From: Bifidobacterium merycicum DSM 6492
Lineage (GTDB): Bacteria; Actinomycetota; Actinomycetes; Actinomycetales; Bifidobacteriaceae
NCBI RefSeq assembly: GCF_900129045.1
Contig: NZ_FQTX01000002.1
Span: forward strand, 434,001 to 498,000
Length of the DNA: 64,000 nt
Direction: 5' to 3'
Shown here: in pieces, positions 50,859 to 59,888 of the stretch
Layout of the letters: every line of letters begins with the position of its first letter
Numbering within the stretch: position 1 is the stretch's first letter
Notes under the pieces: generated by a model
The model's database searches: none
What the model was told of the DNA's origin: nothing
The model's input: the letters and a program-made list of their open reading frames with translations, nothing else
Made by a program: the position numbers and the translations under genes

Positions 50859-52925
50859 ATGGATCAGTTCATAGAGGGTACGATGGATACCCGTGAAATC
50901 ATCAAGGGCAAGCTCCGTCAGTGCTTCGACGGAAAGATTGTCCGGAAAGACCTCACAAAGAAGATCAAGGAAGGGGCCAATGTACCCGTCTATGTACTTG
51001 AGTTCCTACTGGGGCAGTATTGCAGCTCCGATGACGAAGAAGTCATCGAAAAAGGCGTCGAGAACGTCAAAAGGATTCTCGCCGATAATTTCGTCCGCCC
51101 GGATGAGGCCCAGAAGATCCTCTCCATGCTCCGCTCCCGTGGCAGCTATACCGTCATCGACAAGATCACGGTGAGCCTGAACATCAAGCGGGATGTGTAC
51201 GAGGCAGAGTTCTCCAACTTGGGTCTGAAGGCCGTTCCGATCTCCGACGAATATCCGGAGAAATTTGACCGGCTGCTCTGCGGCGGTATTTGGTGCATCG
51301 TTCAGCTGGATTACGAGTACATCGAAGAAGATAAGAAGAACGGGAATCCGATCCAAATCCGTAAACTCACGCCAATCCAGATGCCCCACGTAGATATCAA
51401 CGAACTGAAGGAAGGCCGGAAGTCATTCACCAAGGAAGAGTGGATGGATGTCCTGCTCCGCTCCATCGGCATGGAGCCAGACACCCTGACAGAGCGTGAA
51501 AAATGGCTGTTGCTTCTCCGTATGGTGCCGCTGGTAGAGAATAACTTCAATCTGTGTGAGCTTGGGCCGAGAAGCACCGGCAAAAGCCACCTGTTCAAAG
51601 AAATCTCTCCCAACAGCATCCTCGTTTCCGGTGGCCAGACGACTGTAGCGAATCTGTTCTACAACATGGCTCGGAAACAGGTCGGCCTCGTCGGCTTGTG
51701 GGACTGCGTCGCCTTCGACGAGGTGGCCGGGATCAATTTCAAAGACAAAGACGGCATCCAGATTATGAAGGACTACATGGCATCCGGTTCCTTTGCCCGT
51801 GGCAAGGAAGAAAAGGCCGCCAGCGCTTCGATGGTGTTTGTTGGCAACATCAATCAGAGCGTGGACGTTCTCCTGAAGACCAGCAGCCTCTTTGATCCGT
51901 TCCCTCCGGAGATGGGAACCGATACGGCGTTCCTCGACCGCATGCATTGCTATATCCCCGGCTGGGAGATTCCGAAGTTCCGTCCGGAGCATTTCACCGA
52001 TGACTACGGCTTCATCACAGACTACCTCGCCGAGTTTATCCGGGAGCTGCGGAAGGAGCAGTATGGCGATGCGCTGGACCACTTCTATCATCTTGGTAAG
52101 AACCTGAATCAGCGCGATACCATCGCTGTCAGGAAGATGGTTGGCGGCCTCATCAAACTGCTGTATCCGGACGGTGAGTACACCAAGGATCAGCTGGAAG
52201 AAATCCTGAAACTGGCACTGGAGATGCGCCGTCGTGTCAAAGAGCAGCTCAAGAAATTGGGCGGCATGGAATTCTACGACGTCAACTTCTCCTACATAGA
52301 TAACGAGAGCTTTGAGGAGCATTTTGTTTCCGTTCCCGAGCAAGGCGGTGGCAAGCTGATTCCGGAGGGGCTCTGCAATCCTGGTCAGGTATATACCATT
52401 GGCCACGGCAAATCCGGCATGATCGGTGTCTTCCGGCTGGAGAGCCAGATGCTGCCCGGTAACGGAAAATTAGAGCGGACCGGCATCGGGACGGACCGGG
52501 ATGCCCGTGAATCCTCCAATACCGCCTTTAACTTCCTTAAGGCCAACGGAAACCGGATCAGCGGGTCCATCAGCACGACCACGAAGGACTACATCATCAA
52601 CTATCAGGACTTGCAGGGCATCGGGATGACCGGAAAACTGGCGCTTCCAACACTGATTGCACTGTGCTCTATCGCTCTGAACAAGCCAACACTGAGCAGC
52701 CTCGCCGTGCTGGGTGAAATCAGCATAAGCGGCACGATGATCAAGGTCGAGGAGCTGGCCAATGCGCTGCAGGTGTGCTTGGACAGCGGAGCCAAGAAGG
52801 TACTCCTGCCGATCACGTCGGCGGCAGACCTCGGCACAGTACCTGCAGAGCTAATCGGCTGCTTCAACCTCATCTTCTACAACAGCGCGGAAGATGCAGT
52901 ATTTAAAGCGCTGGGAGTCGAGTAA
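50859..52925 (+). CDS. brxL: BREX Lon-like protein BrxL
   Basis: AAGGAGG lies upstream of the ATG. The 688-aa product has an AAA+ core with Walker A GPRSTGKSHL (from 236) and Walker B VAFDEVAG (Asp287, Glu288), then a C-terminal Lon-protease-like domain (about 530-688, GEISISGTMIKVEELANALQ and SGAKKVLLPITSAADLG). BrxL is a DNA-interacting AAA+ hexamer of type 1 BREX. Since brxA, brxB and brxC are not present and pglX is truncated, pglZ and brxL are probably left over or serve a reduced system. Confidence 0.93.
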   Translation: MDQFIEGTMDTREIIKGKLRQCFDGKIVRKDLTKKIKEGANVPVYVLEFLLGQYCSSDDEEVIEKGVENVKRILADNFVRPDEAQKILSMLRSRGSYTVIDKITVSLNIKRDVYEAEFSNLGLKAVPISDEYPEKFDRLLCGGIWCIVQLDYEYIEEDKKNGNPIQIRKLTPIQMPHVDINELKEGRKSFTKEEWMDVLLRSIGMEPDTLTEREKWLLLLRMVPLVENNFNLCELGPRSTGKSHLFKEISPNSILVSGGQTTVANLFYNMARKQVGLVGLWDCVAFDEVAGINFKDKDGIQIMKDYMASGSFARGKEEKAASASMVFVGNINQSVDVLLKTSSLFDPFPPEMGTDTAFLDRMHCYIPGWEIPKFRPEHFTDDYGFITDYLAEFIRELRKEQYGDALDHFYHLGKNLNQRDTIAVRKMVGGLIKLLYPDGEYTKDQLEEILKLALEMRRRVKEQLKKLGGMEFYDVNFSYIDNESFEEHFVSVPEQGGGKLIPEGLCNPGQVYTIGHGKSGMIGVFRLESQMLPGNGKLERTGIGTDRDARESSNTAFNFLKANGNRISGSISTTTKDYIINYQDLQGIGMTGKLALPTLIALCSIALNKPTLSSLAVLGEISISGTMIKVEELANALQVCLDSGAKKVLLPITSAADLGTVPAELIGCFNLIFYNSAEDAVFKALGVE

Positions 52926-52940
52926 AGGGGGACAGCAGGC

Positions 52941-54740
52941 ATGGCGCAGTTTGATGTAAACAGCACATCCGTTGAGAATATTATCAGCTCCATAAAGGCT
53001 GGCGAGATAGCCATCCCGGAGATTCAGAGGCCTTTCGTATGGGACGGATCGAAGGTCCGTGACCTGATGGACTCCCTCTACAAGGGATTCCCGGTCGGAT
53101 ACATCATTGTCTGGAAGAATCCGGACGTCCGACTGAAGGACGGGAAGATTTCATCTGGCAAGAAGATTCTGATTGATGGTCAGCAGCGCATTACAGCGAT
53201 TCAGGCTGCGGTCGTTGGCCAGCAGGTGGTGGATTCAACTTATAAAAAGAAGCGGATCACCATAGCCTTCAATCCCATCGATGAGGTCTTTGAGGTCTGC
53301 AATCCGGCCATTGAGAAGGACGTGAAGTGGATTCCGGATATTGCGCAGGTCTTTGACGTCAGCTTTAATGCGTGGGAGTTCGTGAACAACTACTGCCAGA
53401 TCAACGGTCTTGACGGGCAACAGCCTGAGATCAACAAGACGCTTATGAAGCTGATGTCCATCAAAGGCATCAACCTCGGCGTAACTGAGCTGTCGCAGGC
53501 ACTGACCATTGATGAGGTTACGGATATTTTCATCCGCATCAACTCTCAGGGCGTTGTGCTGTCACAGGCGGATTTCGCCATGTCCAAAATCTCCTCCGAC
53601 GATAAATACGGTGGCAACGAGATCCGAAAGATGATCGACTACTTCTGCCACTTCATGCAGAGGCCTTCAGACTACGAGCAGATTATCAGCAATGACGCTG
53701 ACTTTGCCAAGTCAGATGCCCTGAATAAGATCAAATGGATCGTGCAGGAGCAGGAAGACATCTACGTTCCAAACTATGCCGACGTGCTCCGCGTTTCCTT
53801 CACCCATAAATTCAAGAGAGGCAAGATTGCCGATCTGGTCAGCCTGCTCTCCGGACGTAATTTTGAAACCAGAGAGAATCTGGAAAGCATCGCGCAGGAC
53901 TCCTTCCAACAGCTGCGGGAGGGCGTTGAGGCCTTTGTCAGCGAGACCAACTTCAAACGGTATCTGATGATCGTCCGCTCGACCGGCATCATCGATTCTT
54001 CATTGGTGCGCTCCCAGAACGTGCTGAACTTCGGCTACATTCTGTATCTGTCACTGAAGGACATGAAGGTTGAATCCGCTGTGATTGAAACACTGGTCCG
54101 GAAATGGATCGTGCTTTCCATCCTGACGGGCCGCTATTCCGGTTCCGCAGAATCCGCCATCGACTATGATATCAAGCGTTTCACGGAACAAAACCCTGTG
54201 CAGTTCCTGAAGAATACTGAAGCCGGTGAGCTGTCAGATGCCTTCTGGGATACCGTTCTGGTACAGCGGCTTGATACCTCTGTCTCCAGCAGCCCGTACT
54301 TCCTGACCTTCCTCATGGCTCAGGTCAAGAGAGGTGCACGCGGGTTCCTGTCCAGTCAGATTGACGTTCAGTCCCTGATTGAACAGCGTGGAGATATCCA
54401 TCACATCTTTCCGAAGAAGTACCTGCAGAAGAACGGCGTCAACAACCGGAAGGATTACAACCAGATCGCGAACTATGTGTACACGCAGTCCGAGATCAAC
54501 ATCAAGATCAAGGACGATGCTCCCTGCGAGTATATGGCGAACATGAGAAAGCAGGTCGCCGGAGAGGGCAACTTCTATGGCAGCATCACCACGATGGAAG
54601 ACCTCGAAGCGAATCTGGCCGAGAACTGCATTCCGGTGGAGTTCATGGAGATGGATATCTTCGACTACGCGCTGTTCTTGGATACTCGCCGGACGATGAT
54701 GGCACAGTACATCAGGGATTACTACAGGAGCTTGGATTAG
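52941..54740 (+). CDS. DUF262/GmrSD-like nuclease (type IV restriction-like)
   Basis: The 599-aa product has an N-terminal DUF262 (ParB/Srx-like) domain with IPEIQRPFVWDGSKVRDLMDSLYKGFPVGYI and DGQQR at 79-83, and a C-terminal HNH-like DUF1524-type region with DIHHIFPKKYL (His487, His488) and an Asn-rich NYVYTQSEINIKI. This is the fusion architecture of GmrSD and BrxU, which cut modified phage DNA. It follows brxL by 15 bases, in the usual place for BREX accessory nucleases. Confidence 0.88.
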   Translation: MAQFDVNSTSVENIISSIKAGEIAIPEIQRPFVWDGSKVRDLMDSLYKGFPVGYIIVWKNPDVRLKDGKISSGKKILIDGQQRITAIQAAVVGQQVVDSTYKKKRITIAFNPIDEVFEVCNPAIEKDVKWIPDIAQVFDVSFNAWEFVNNYCQINGLDGQQPEINKTLMKLMSIKGINLGVTELSQALTIDEVTDIFIRINSQGVVLSQADFAMSKISSDDKYGGNEIRKMIDYFCHFMQRPSDYEQIISNDADFAKSDALNKIKWIVQEQEDIYVPNYADVLRVSFTHKFKRGKIADLVSLLSGRNFETRENLESIAQDSFQQLREGVEAFVSETNFKRYLMIVRSTGIIDSSLVRSQNVLNFGYILYLSLKDMKVESAVIETLVRKWIVLSILTGRYSGSAESAIDYDIKRFTEQNPVQFLKNTEAGELSDAFWDTVLVQRLDTSVSSSPYFLTFLMAQVKRGARGFLSSQIDVQSLIEQRGDIHHIFPKKYLQKNGVNNRKDYNQIANYVYTQSEINIKIKDDAPCEYMANMRKQVAGEGNFYGSITTMEDLEANLAENCIPVEFMEMDIFDYALFLDTRRTMMAQYIRDYYRSLD

Positions 54741-54775
54741 GTCTTGATCGAGAGATTAACTTATGGAGGCAGGCA

Positions 54776-55429
54776 ATGACATATAAAGAATTTGTAGAAG
54801 CGACAATCTGCAATTTGAGCCAACCAGTATATGAAGAACTCAAACAGTTGTTGCTCGGAGTATACATATCTTTCTCCATCATAAACCATGAGGATGTCAC
54901 TATAGATATTCTCGCCGAGAAGGTTTGTGATTACTTTGGCACGCTTGAAATCAAAACAGGTAAGACGTTCGATAAGCATATCGAAACCTACATGAATGAT
55001 ATTGATTCCATTGTGGGGCCACGCATTGCCAAAACTCCACAGGCAAAGAAGGGCGATACGACACCGATCGTTGTTCCTCGGTCAAGGAAGTATTACGAAA
55101 AGGCTATTGCTACCAAAGGATTAAAAAAGCCTTCTATGACCCAGCTGGTTGATTATTCTCGGATCATGATGTGCCTTTACACTGCGGCGAATAACAGCGA
55201 AGGAAAACCAATTACAAATTTTGACTACGCTGCAGATTGCCTTATTCCAGCAAGTATCATTGATGCCATGAAAAGAGAGGAAGTCTCGGTCGTGTTTCCT
55301 CCTTCAAAAAAGAAACGGTTTGACACGAAGGAGCTATACAGCGGTGACGTGTGCACATTGATATTATCTATTCTGATCCTCTGCTCGATCATCAACGGAA
55401 AAGTAGAAGGAGAAACTGATCATGAGTAA
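54776..55429 (+). CDS. uncharacterised protein opening the AAA+ operon
   Basis: 217 aa starting MTYKEFVEATICNLSQPVYEELKQLL; GGAGGCAGGC lies upstream. It is mixed helix, with a basic stretch (VVPRSRKYYEKAIATKGLKK) and a hydrophobic segment near the C-terminus (VCTLILSILILCSIINGKV) that could be membrane- or partner-facing. I recognise no family. The stop overlaps the next start by 8 bases. Its partners, a coiled-coil protein and a CbxX-type ATPase, suggest a three-component complex. Confidence 0.65.
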   Translation: MTYKEFVEATICNLSQPVYEELKQLLLGVYISFSIINHEDVTIDILAEKVCDYFGTLEIKTGKTFDKHIETYMNDIDSIVGPRIAKTPQAKKGDTTPIVVPRSRKYYEKAIATKGLKKPSMTQLVDYSRIMMCLYTAANNSEGKPITNFDYAADCLIPASIIDAMKREEVSVVFPPSKKKRFDTKELYSGDVCTLILSILILCSIINGKVEGETDHE

Positions 55430-56456
55430 TACGGTAGTTATTGAGACTTTGGAGCAACTGAAAGCATTTCTGAATGAAAAAGGCGTTATGGAAATTGCGG
55501 TCAGGAATCAGAACAAGCGGTTCAAAGCCTTTCAGAAGGTCATGATCAACAATCTTCCGGAAACGCAGGAAAAAGAGCTTGCTCAAAAAGTTATTCATGC
55601 ACTCAATAAAAATACGCTGCTGAACGAACGAAATCTGAATCTTCTGGGAAACGTGGCGAAGTTGCAGCAGATTGGCATACTTTTAAATGGCCTGAATCTG
55701 TGTGCTACCTGCGCTGGTTTTGCGATTATGTACGCGAAACTGGATGCGATGAGTTCAGAAATCAATCAGCAGCTCTACCAGCTTCAGAAGACAATAAAGC
55801 AGACTCAAGACATACAGAATGATTATGAGTTCAATAAGGTCCTTGCAGAGCATACGGATATGCTGGACAGCCAGCGTAAACAGCAGCCTTATTCCGAAGG
55901 GAAAATGCGTGAACTTGTTGATCGCGAGTACAATGTCCTGATGCTTCTGATCAGTTCTTTTCAAAAGGATATCTCAGGGGACCGTAGTGCATTGATCTTT
56001 TCGATCTTCTCTATGCTTGCTATGTTTACTGTATCCCTGCGTAGTTTTGACGAGCTGTATTACTTCAACAATCGTCAGGCACTGGGCGAAAAAGACGCAT
56101 GGCATCTGGCCCATGATAAATGGATGAGTGTATACGACACTTTATCATCCGAGTGGTTTATTGAAAAGCTGCAGGATTATGGGACGTTCGAAACAAAGCT
56201 ATCAACACTGGGTGTCGATATCTACTACATCAGTTTACTGGATCAGGTGGCTGAGCTGAGAGGCGAAATAGAAGATAATCAGGCCTTGATTATTGCTATA
56301 GGAGACATTGAGCTTTTCAGGCAGTTTAAAGAAATGAGTGCACAGGAAGTGGCTGATTCCATTGAATCAGCATTCAGAGAAGCTGGTGGCGATTTGGATG
56401 ATGAAACCATCAGGGCAGCTTATCAGAATGCAATGCAACAGGCAGCTATGGCATGA
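55422..56456 (+). CDS. uncharacterised helical coiled-coil protein
   Basis: 344 aa starting at the ATG overlapping the upstream stop. It is helical throughout, with coiled-coil text (SEINQQLYQLQKTIKQTQDIQND), two moderately hydrophobic stretches (IGILLNGLNLCATCAGFAIMYA near 85-106 and ALIFSIFSMLAMFTVSL near 189-205) and an acidic C-terminus. No family is recognised. The hydrophobic segments hint at a membrane-acting effector, but this is only inference. It is coupled with the ATPase gene 11 bases downstream. Confidence 0.65.
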   Translation: MSNTVVIETLEQLKAFLNEKGVMEIAVRNQNKRFKAFQKVMINNLPETQEKELAQKVIHALNKNTLLNERNLNLLGNVAKLQQIGILLNGLNLCATCAGFAIMYAKLDAMSSEINQQLYQLQKTIKQTQDIQNDYEFNKVLAEHTDMLDSQRKQQPYSEGKMRELVDREYNVLMLLISSFQKDISGDRSALIFSIFSMLAMFTVSLRSFDELYYFNNRQALGEKDAWHLAHDKWMSVYDTLSSEWFIEKLQDYGTFETKLSTLGVDIYYISLLDQVAELRGEIEDNQALIIAIGDIELFRQFKEMSAQEVADSIESAFREAGGDLDDETIRAAYQNAMQQAAMA

Positions 56457-56467
56457 GGTGAACGGTT

Positions 56468-57880
56468 ATGGATGTTTCCGTCAAGAATGCTTTTGAGAAG
56501 CTCACAAAAGCGTGCGAGCGAGTAGATTCTCTCCGGCAAAAACAGAAGAATGGATTATCCCTGAAAAGACTTCTTGCGGAGGATATCTATGCCTTTATAT
56601 GCCTGATCTCAAAATCTGGAACAGAAGAAAGATATAGCTATTTCAACGAGGTGTACCAGGGTGGAGCCTTCCCCTCATCTGAATTGAATTGCATCAAGGA
56701 AGGCGGCTTGCCCAGAGCATTTATTGCGTTAAATGAGTTTGATCGCTCTGTTCGAAATACGAATACTGTGCAAACAGCCGGTCTGTTTGTGTCCTTCATT
56801 TCTGAACTGGGCAAGTCCTATCTGCTCAGCAGATTTGACAAAAAAGAAGTTGATTCCAAGAAATATATAGACTATATCCGGTCATTACAAGATGCTCTTC
56901 CTTGCCAAGATGAGGACCGGTCCAACGATAGAGCCAAGGCTTCAGCTGGTGTGGCATCACAGAACAAGCCCTCCCAAGGGATGGAGCTGGAGGAAGGCAA
57001 GAAAAGTGAAGAGCCAGCGGAATCCGTACAGGAAGATGTACCGGAAGAAACTTTAGAGGAACTGTTGGAAAAGCTGAATGCCCTGATCGGACTTGCAGGA
57101 GTAAAGCAGGAAGTCACGACCCTTATCAACATGATAAAGATAAAGAAGATTCGTGACTCTCGTGGATTGGAAACAGCCAGCATTTCAAAGCATCTGGTTT
57201 TTCTGGGAAATCCCGGAACAGGAAAAACTACGGTTGCAAGGCTGCTCTCTAAGATTTATAAACAGCTCGGTGTTCTCGAAAAAGGACAGCTGGTGGAGGT
57301 TGACCGGGCAGGCCTGGTAGCCGGATACGTGGGTCAAACAGCACTTAAAACAAAAGAAAAAATCGATGAGGCGATGGGCGGCATCTTGTTTATTGATGAA
57401 GCCTACACTTTGGCAAAAGGCGGATCGGACTTTGGACAAGAAGCTATCGATACCATACTGAAAGCAATGGAGGATAATAGGGAGAACTTTGTTGTCATCG
57501 TGGCCGGATACCCGGAACCGATGGAGCAGTTTTTGGGATCAAATCCAGGCCTCAAATCCCGTTTCAATAAGAACATTATGTTTGAGGACTATTCGGAAGA
57601 AGAACTGTTGTGTATCTTTAATGCCTTCTGTAAGCCCTTCAATATGAAACTCAGCATTGAAGCAGAGTATTGTGTCAAGGAGTACTTGCACTGGCTCGTC
57701 CAACATAAATCAGAGAACTTTGCAAATGGACGTGAAATGAGAAATCTATTTGAATTGGCACTTTCAAATCAGGCGAATAGACTGGCTGAAAAAGTAGACA
57801 TCACAGACGACGAGTTAAACGAGATCGCCAAGGATGATCTTCCTGTATGGGTAATCCATCCGCAGAATAGCGAGGAGTGA
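56468..57880 (+). CDS. CbxX/CfxQ/SpoVK-type AAA+ ATPase with unknown N-terminal domain
   Basis: The 470-aa product has an N-terminal helical domain of unknown type (1-190), an acidic linker ([20 protein letters not shown]) and an AAA+ module with [11 protein letters not shown], Walker [15 protein letters not shown] (247-254), Walker [17 protein letters not shown] (Asp310, Glu311), [20 protein letters not shown] with the arginine finger, and [13 protein letters not shown]. CbxX ATPases remodel partner proteins. It is the third gene of the compact operon and could load, disassemble or restrain the preceding coiled-coil protein. The following gene overlaps or lies 2 bases away. Confidence 0.88.
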   Translation: MDVSVKNAFEKLTKACERVDSLRQKQKNGLSLKRLLAEDIYAFICLISKSGTEERYSYFNEVYQGGAFPSSELNCIKEGGLPRAFIALNEFDRSVRNTNTVQTAGLFVSFISELGKSYLLSRFDKKEVDSKKYIDYIRSLQDALPCQDEDRSNDRAKASAGVASQNKPSQGMELEEGKKSEEPAESVQEDVPEETLEELLEKLNALIGLAGVKQEVTTLINMIKIKKIRDSRGLETASISKHLVFLGNPGTGKTTVARLLSKIYKQLGVLEKGQLVEVDRAGLVAGYVGQTALKTKEKIDEAMGGILFIDEAYTLAKGGSDFGQEAIDTILKAMEDNRENFVVIVAGYPEPMEQFLGSNPGLKSRFNKNIMFEDYSEEELLCIFNAFCKPFNMKLSIEAEYCVKEYLHWLVQHKSENFANGREMRNLFELALSNQANRLAEKVDITDDELNEIAKDDLPVWVIHPQNSEE

Positions 57881-57882
57881 TT

Positions 57883-58200
57883 ATGGTCGGCAAGTATAAG
57901 GTCATTACACTTTGTGGCAGTACCCGGTTCAAGGACGCATTCATGGAGGAACAGAAACGACTGACGCTGGAGGGCAACATCGTGATCAGCGTGGGACTCT
58001 TCGGCCACTCTGGCGATGATGAGGTCTGGACCGAGGGCACCAAGGAAATGCTGGATGACATGCACAAACGGAAAATTGATATGGCGGATGAGATTTTCGT
58101 GATCAACGTTGGTGGCTATATCGGGTCCAGCACCCGGTCCGAGATCGAGTATGCGACCGCAACTGGGAAGACTGTGAACTATTTGGAGCCTATGTCATGA
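57883..58200 (+). CDS. nucleoside 2-deoxyribosyltransferase-like protein
   Basis: 105 aa, ATG at 57883 two bases after the ATPase stop. ITLCGSTRFKDAFMEEQKRLTLEGNIVISVG, then KIDMADEIFVINVGGYIGSSTRSEIEYATATGK, is the pattern of the DUF4406/nucleoside 2-deoxyribosyltransferase-like Rossmann family. Relatives hydrolyse or exchange nucleoside bonds or, in some defence systems, process nucleotides. Length is short but domain-complete. It overlaps the next gene by four bases. Confidence 0.78.
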   Translation: MVGKYKVITLCGSTRFKDAFMEEQKRLTLEGNIVISVGLFGHSGDDEVWTEGTKEMLDDMHKRKIDMADEIFVINVGGYIGSSTRSEIEYATATGKTVNYLEPMS

Positions 58201-58382
58201 AACAGAACAATACGGAGAACACCGAATGGTCCTTCCTAAGCTACGAGGAGAAGAACCGACAACTTTTCCTCCGGCAGAAGAAAACGCTCGATATGTTTTT
58301 GGAACGCGGTGCCATATCGCAGGCCCAGCACGATAAAAGTCTCCATGACCTGATCGAAAAGATGGGAATAAAGGATAGCTGA
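58197..58382 (+). CDS. small SHOCT-like protein
   Basis: 61 aa overlapping the preceding stop (ATGA). Its C-terminal half, DMFLERGAISQAQHDKSLHDLIEKMG, resembles the short C-terminal oligomerisation (SHOCT) motif. Likely a small partner of the operon proteins. Confidence 0.6.
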   Translation: MKQNNTENTEWSFLSYEEKNRQLFLRQKKTLDMFLERGAISQAQHDKSLHDLIEKMGIKDS

Positions 58383-58385
58383 GGC

Positions 58386-59129
58386 ATGAAAAATCAATAC
58401 TTTGGGGATGTTGGCGATTATGGAAAATACGGACTACTGCGCTTTATTGCAAAGCGTGGTGTGACAATTGCGGTCAATTGGTATCTGACGCCTGACGATC
58501 AATCGAATGATGGGCACATACGAGGCTATCTTACTAATGACAGGGATCGTAAATATGATCCGGAACTGTTTGATGTACTTCGGGAAATGAGTATTCATAA
58601 AGAGAAAAATGTCGGTCGCTTTGCAGAGCGAGAAATGATCCCCGGCACGATTTACTTTGATAGTATCGTTCAGCCACAGCTTTCTGACTCGACATTGTCG
58701 GTGACTGACAAGCGACTGGCACGGGAACGATGGCATCAGCAGGCACTTGCGGGATGCTACGGACCAGAACTCGTATTCATGGACCCGGACAATGGATTGA
58801 GAGAAGGCAGTCCCACGGCACGGAAAGATGCGCAGAAGTTCGTCTATGCATCGGAGGTATATAGCTACTATAACCGGGGACAGGACGTATTTTACTATTG
58901 CCACAAGGGACGACGGACAGAGACCCAGTGGGAAAAGGCAAAGCGCATTATGCAGGAGTCTTGTCCTGATGCGGTAATGCTGGGTATCACATATCATCGT
59001 GGAACGCAGCGAAGCTACATTTTTGTGTTGCATCCAGAGAAGGAAAAGTTATATCGCGTCCTACTGAAGGATTTTCTGGAAACTGCATGGAAAGACTGCT
59101 TTACATCAGAGCCCATCTCACAGGCATAA
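58386..59129 (+). CDS. uncharacterised protein of the GDYGKYGLLR type
   Basis: 247 aa with MKNQYFGDVGDYGKYGLLRFI at the start, LVFMDPDNGLREGSP, and VFYYCHKGRRTETQWEKAKRIMQ near the C-terminus. The order, an Asp-Pro-Asp-Asn motif after a Rossmann-like strand, recalls methyltransferase-like or three-Cys-motif-partner proteins but the function is not known to me. It starts 3 bases after the small SHOCT-like gene and belongs to the same operon. Confidence 0.65.
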   Translation: MKNQYFGDVGDYGKYGLLRFIAKRGVTIAVNWYLTPDDQSNDGHIRGYLTNDRDRKYDPELFDVLREMSIHKEKNVGRFAEREMIPGTIYFDSIVQPQLSDSTLSVTDKRLARERWHQQALAGCYGPELVFMDPDNGLREGSPTARKDAQKFVYASEVYSYYNRGQDVFYYCHKGRRTETQWEKAKRIMQESCPDAVMLGITYHRGTQRSYIFVLHPEKEKLYRVLLKDFLETAWKDCFTSEPISQA

Positions 59130-59191
59130 CACGATAAATACTATTATGTTTTATTCGAGAAAATGGGCGTACAGAAGAATTGAGGTGCAGC

Positions 59192-59623
59192 ATGGCAGAC
59201 ATTTTCAGGATCGTGATTAAAGGCGGTTCCGGGTACGGTCCGGTGGACGAGGCCTTTAGCGACAAAGTGACTATCGACTGTGATTCCATCAGATATGAAT
59301 ATACGCCAGTGGTGGAAAGTGAAATCAATATGCCGAGGAAATGGACATATAAAACCTCCAGCCCGATCTTTCAAAAGCTGTTTAGAGAGGCGGCGGCTGC
59401 GGTTGAGGTTATCCTTAACTGGGAAGAGGAACCGTTTGTAACAGATCTCGGTGTTACCTCATTCACAGTCACATACGCGGATAAAACCAAGGCCACAAGG
59501 GATTTCATCCTTCCGGGAGATGATTTCAAAGAGTGCTTTGCCATTATCAAACAGATGGTGCCGGGATGTGAATACACTCCAGCGGTACTTCTTACATCGG
59601 ACGACTACGATGAAGAGGGGTGA
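59192..59623 (+). CDS. uncharacterised small beta-rich protein at the island's right end
   Basis: An ATG at 59192 with GAGGTG upstream gives 143 aa (MADIFRIVIKGGSGYGPVDEAF, EYTPVVESEINMPRKWTYKT, TVTYADKTKATRDFILPG). It is beta-rich with an acidic end. I recognise no family. It is the last cargo gene before the right repeat array, 60 bases after the previous stop. Confidence 0.6.
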   Translation: MADIFRIVIKGGSGYGPVDEAFSDKVTIDCDSIRYEYTPVVESEINMPRKWTYKTSSPIFQKLFREAAAAVEVILNWEEEPFVTDLGVTSFTVTYADKTKATRDFILPGDDFKECFAIIKQMVPGCEYTPAVLLTSDDYDEEG

Positions 59624-59646
59624 GAAGCAGGCTCCACATGACACCT

Positions 59647-59745
59647 TTTAACGATTCCCCGCACAGTTTAATTATTCCAGCACCTTTTAATTATTCGACC
59701 ACATTTTAATTATTTGCCGGTCGGCGGTGTGCAGGAGGGTAAGTT
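59647..59745 (+). repeat. right subterminal repeat array of the island
   Basis: Four TTTAATTATTC-type units at 59647 (degenerate), 59667, 59686 and 59705, with 19-20-bp spacing, then one GGGTAAGTT at 59737. Read inward from the right end this mirrors the left array. Confidence 0.75.
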
Positions 59746-59777
59746 TCTCCGGTACCGCACATGCACAATGACAATTG

Positions 59778-59850
59778 CATAAAGCATCAAGGGCCTTCAC
59801 AGCTCTGCCGGAATGACCGGTGGGACCGCGAAAGCCCTTGATTTCTTTAT
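59778..59850 (+). terminator. hairpin near the right island end
   Basis: ATCAAGGGC and its complement (plus an outer CATAAAG pair) around a long loop, followed by TTCTTTATG. It may insulate hsdM from island transcription. Confidence 0.55.
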
Positions 59851-59888
59851 GTTTTGGGCACGTATGTGCCGGATGCTGACTTTATCAT

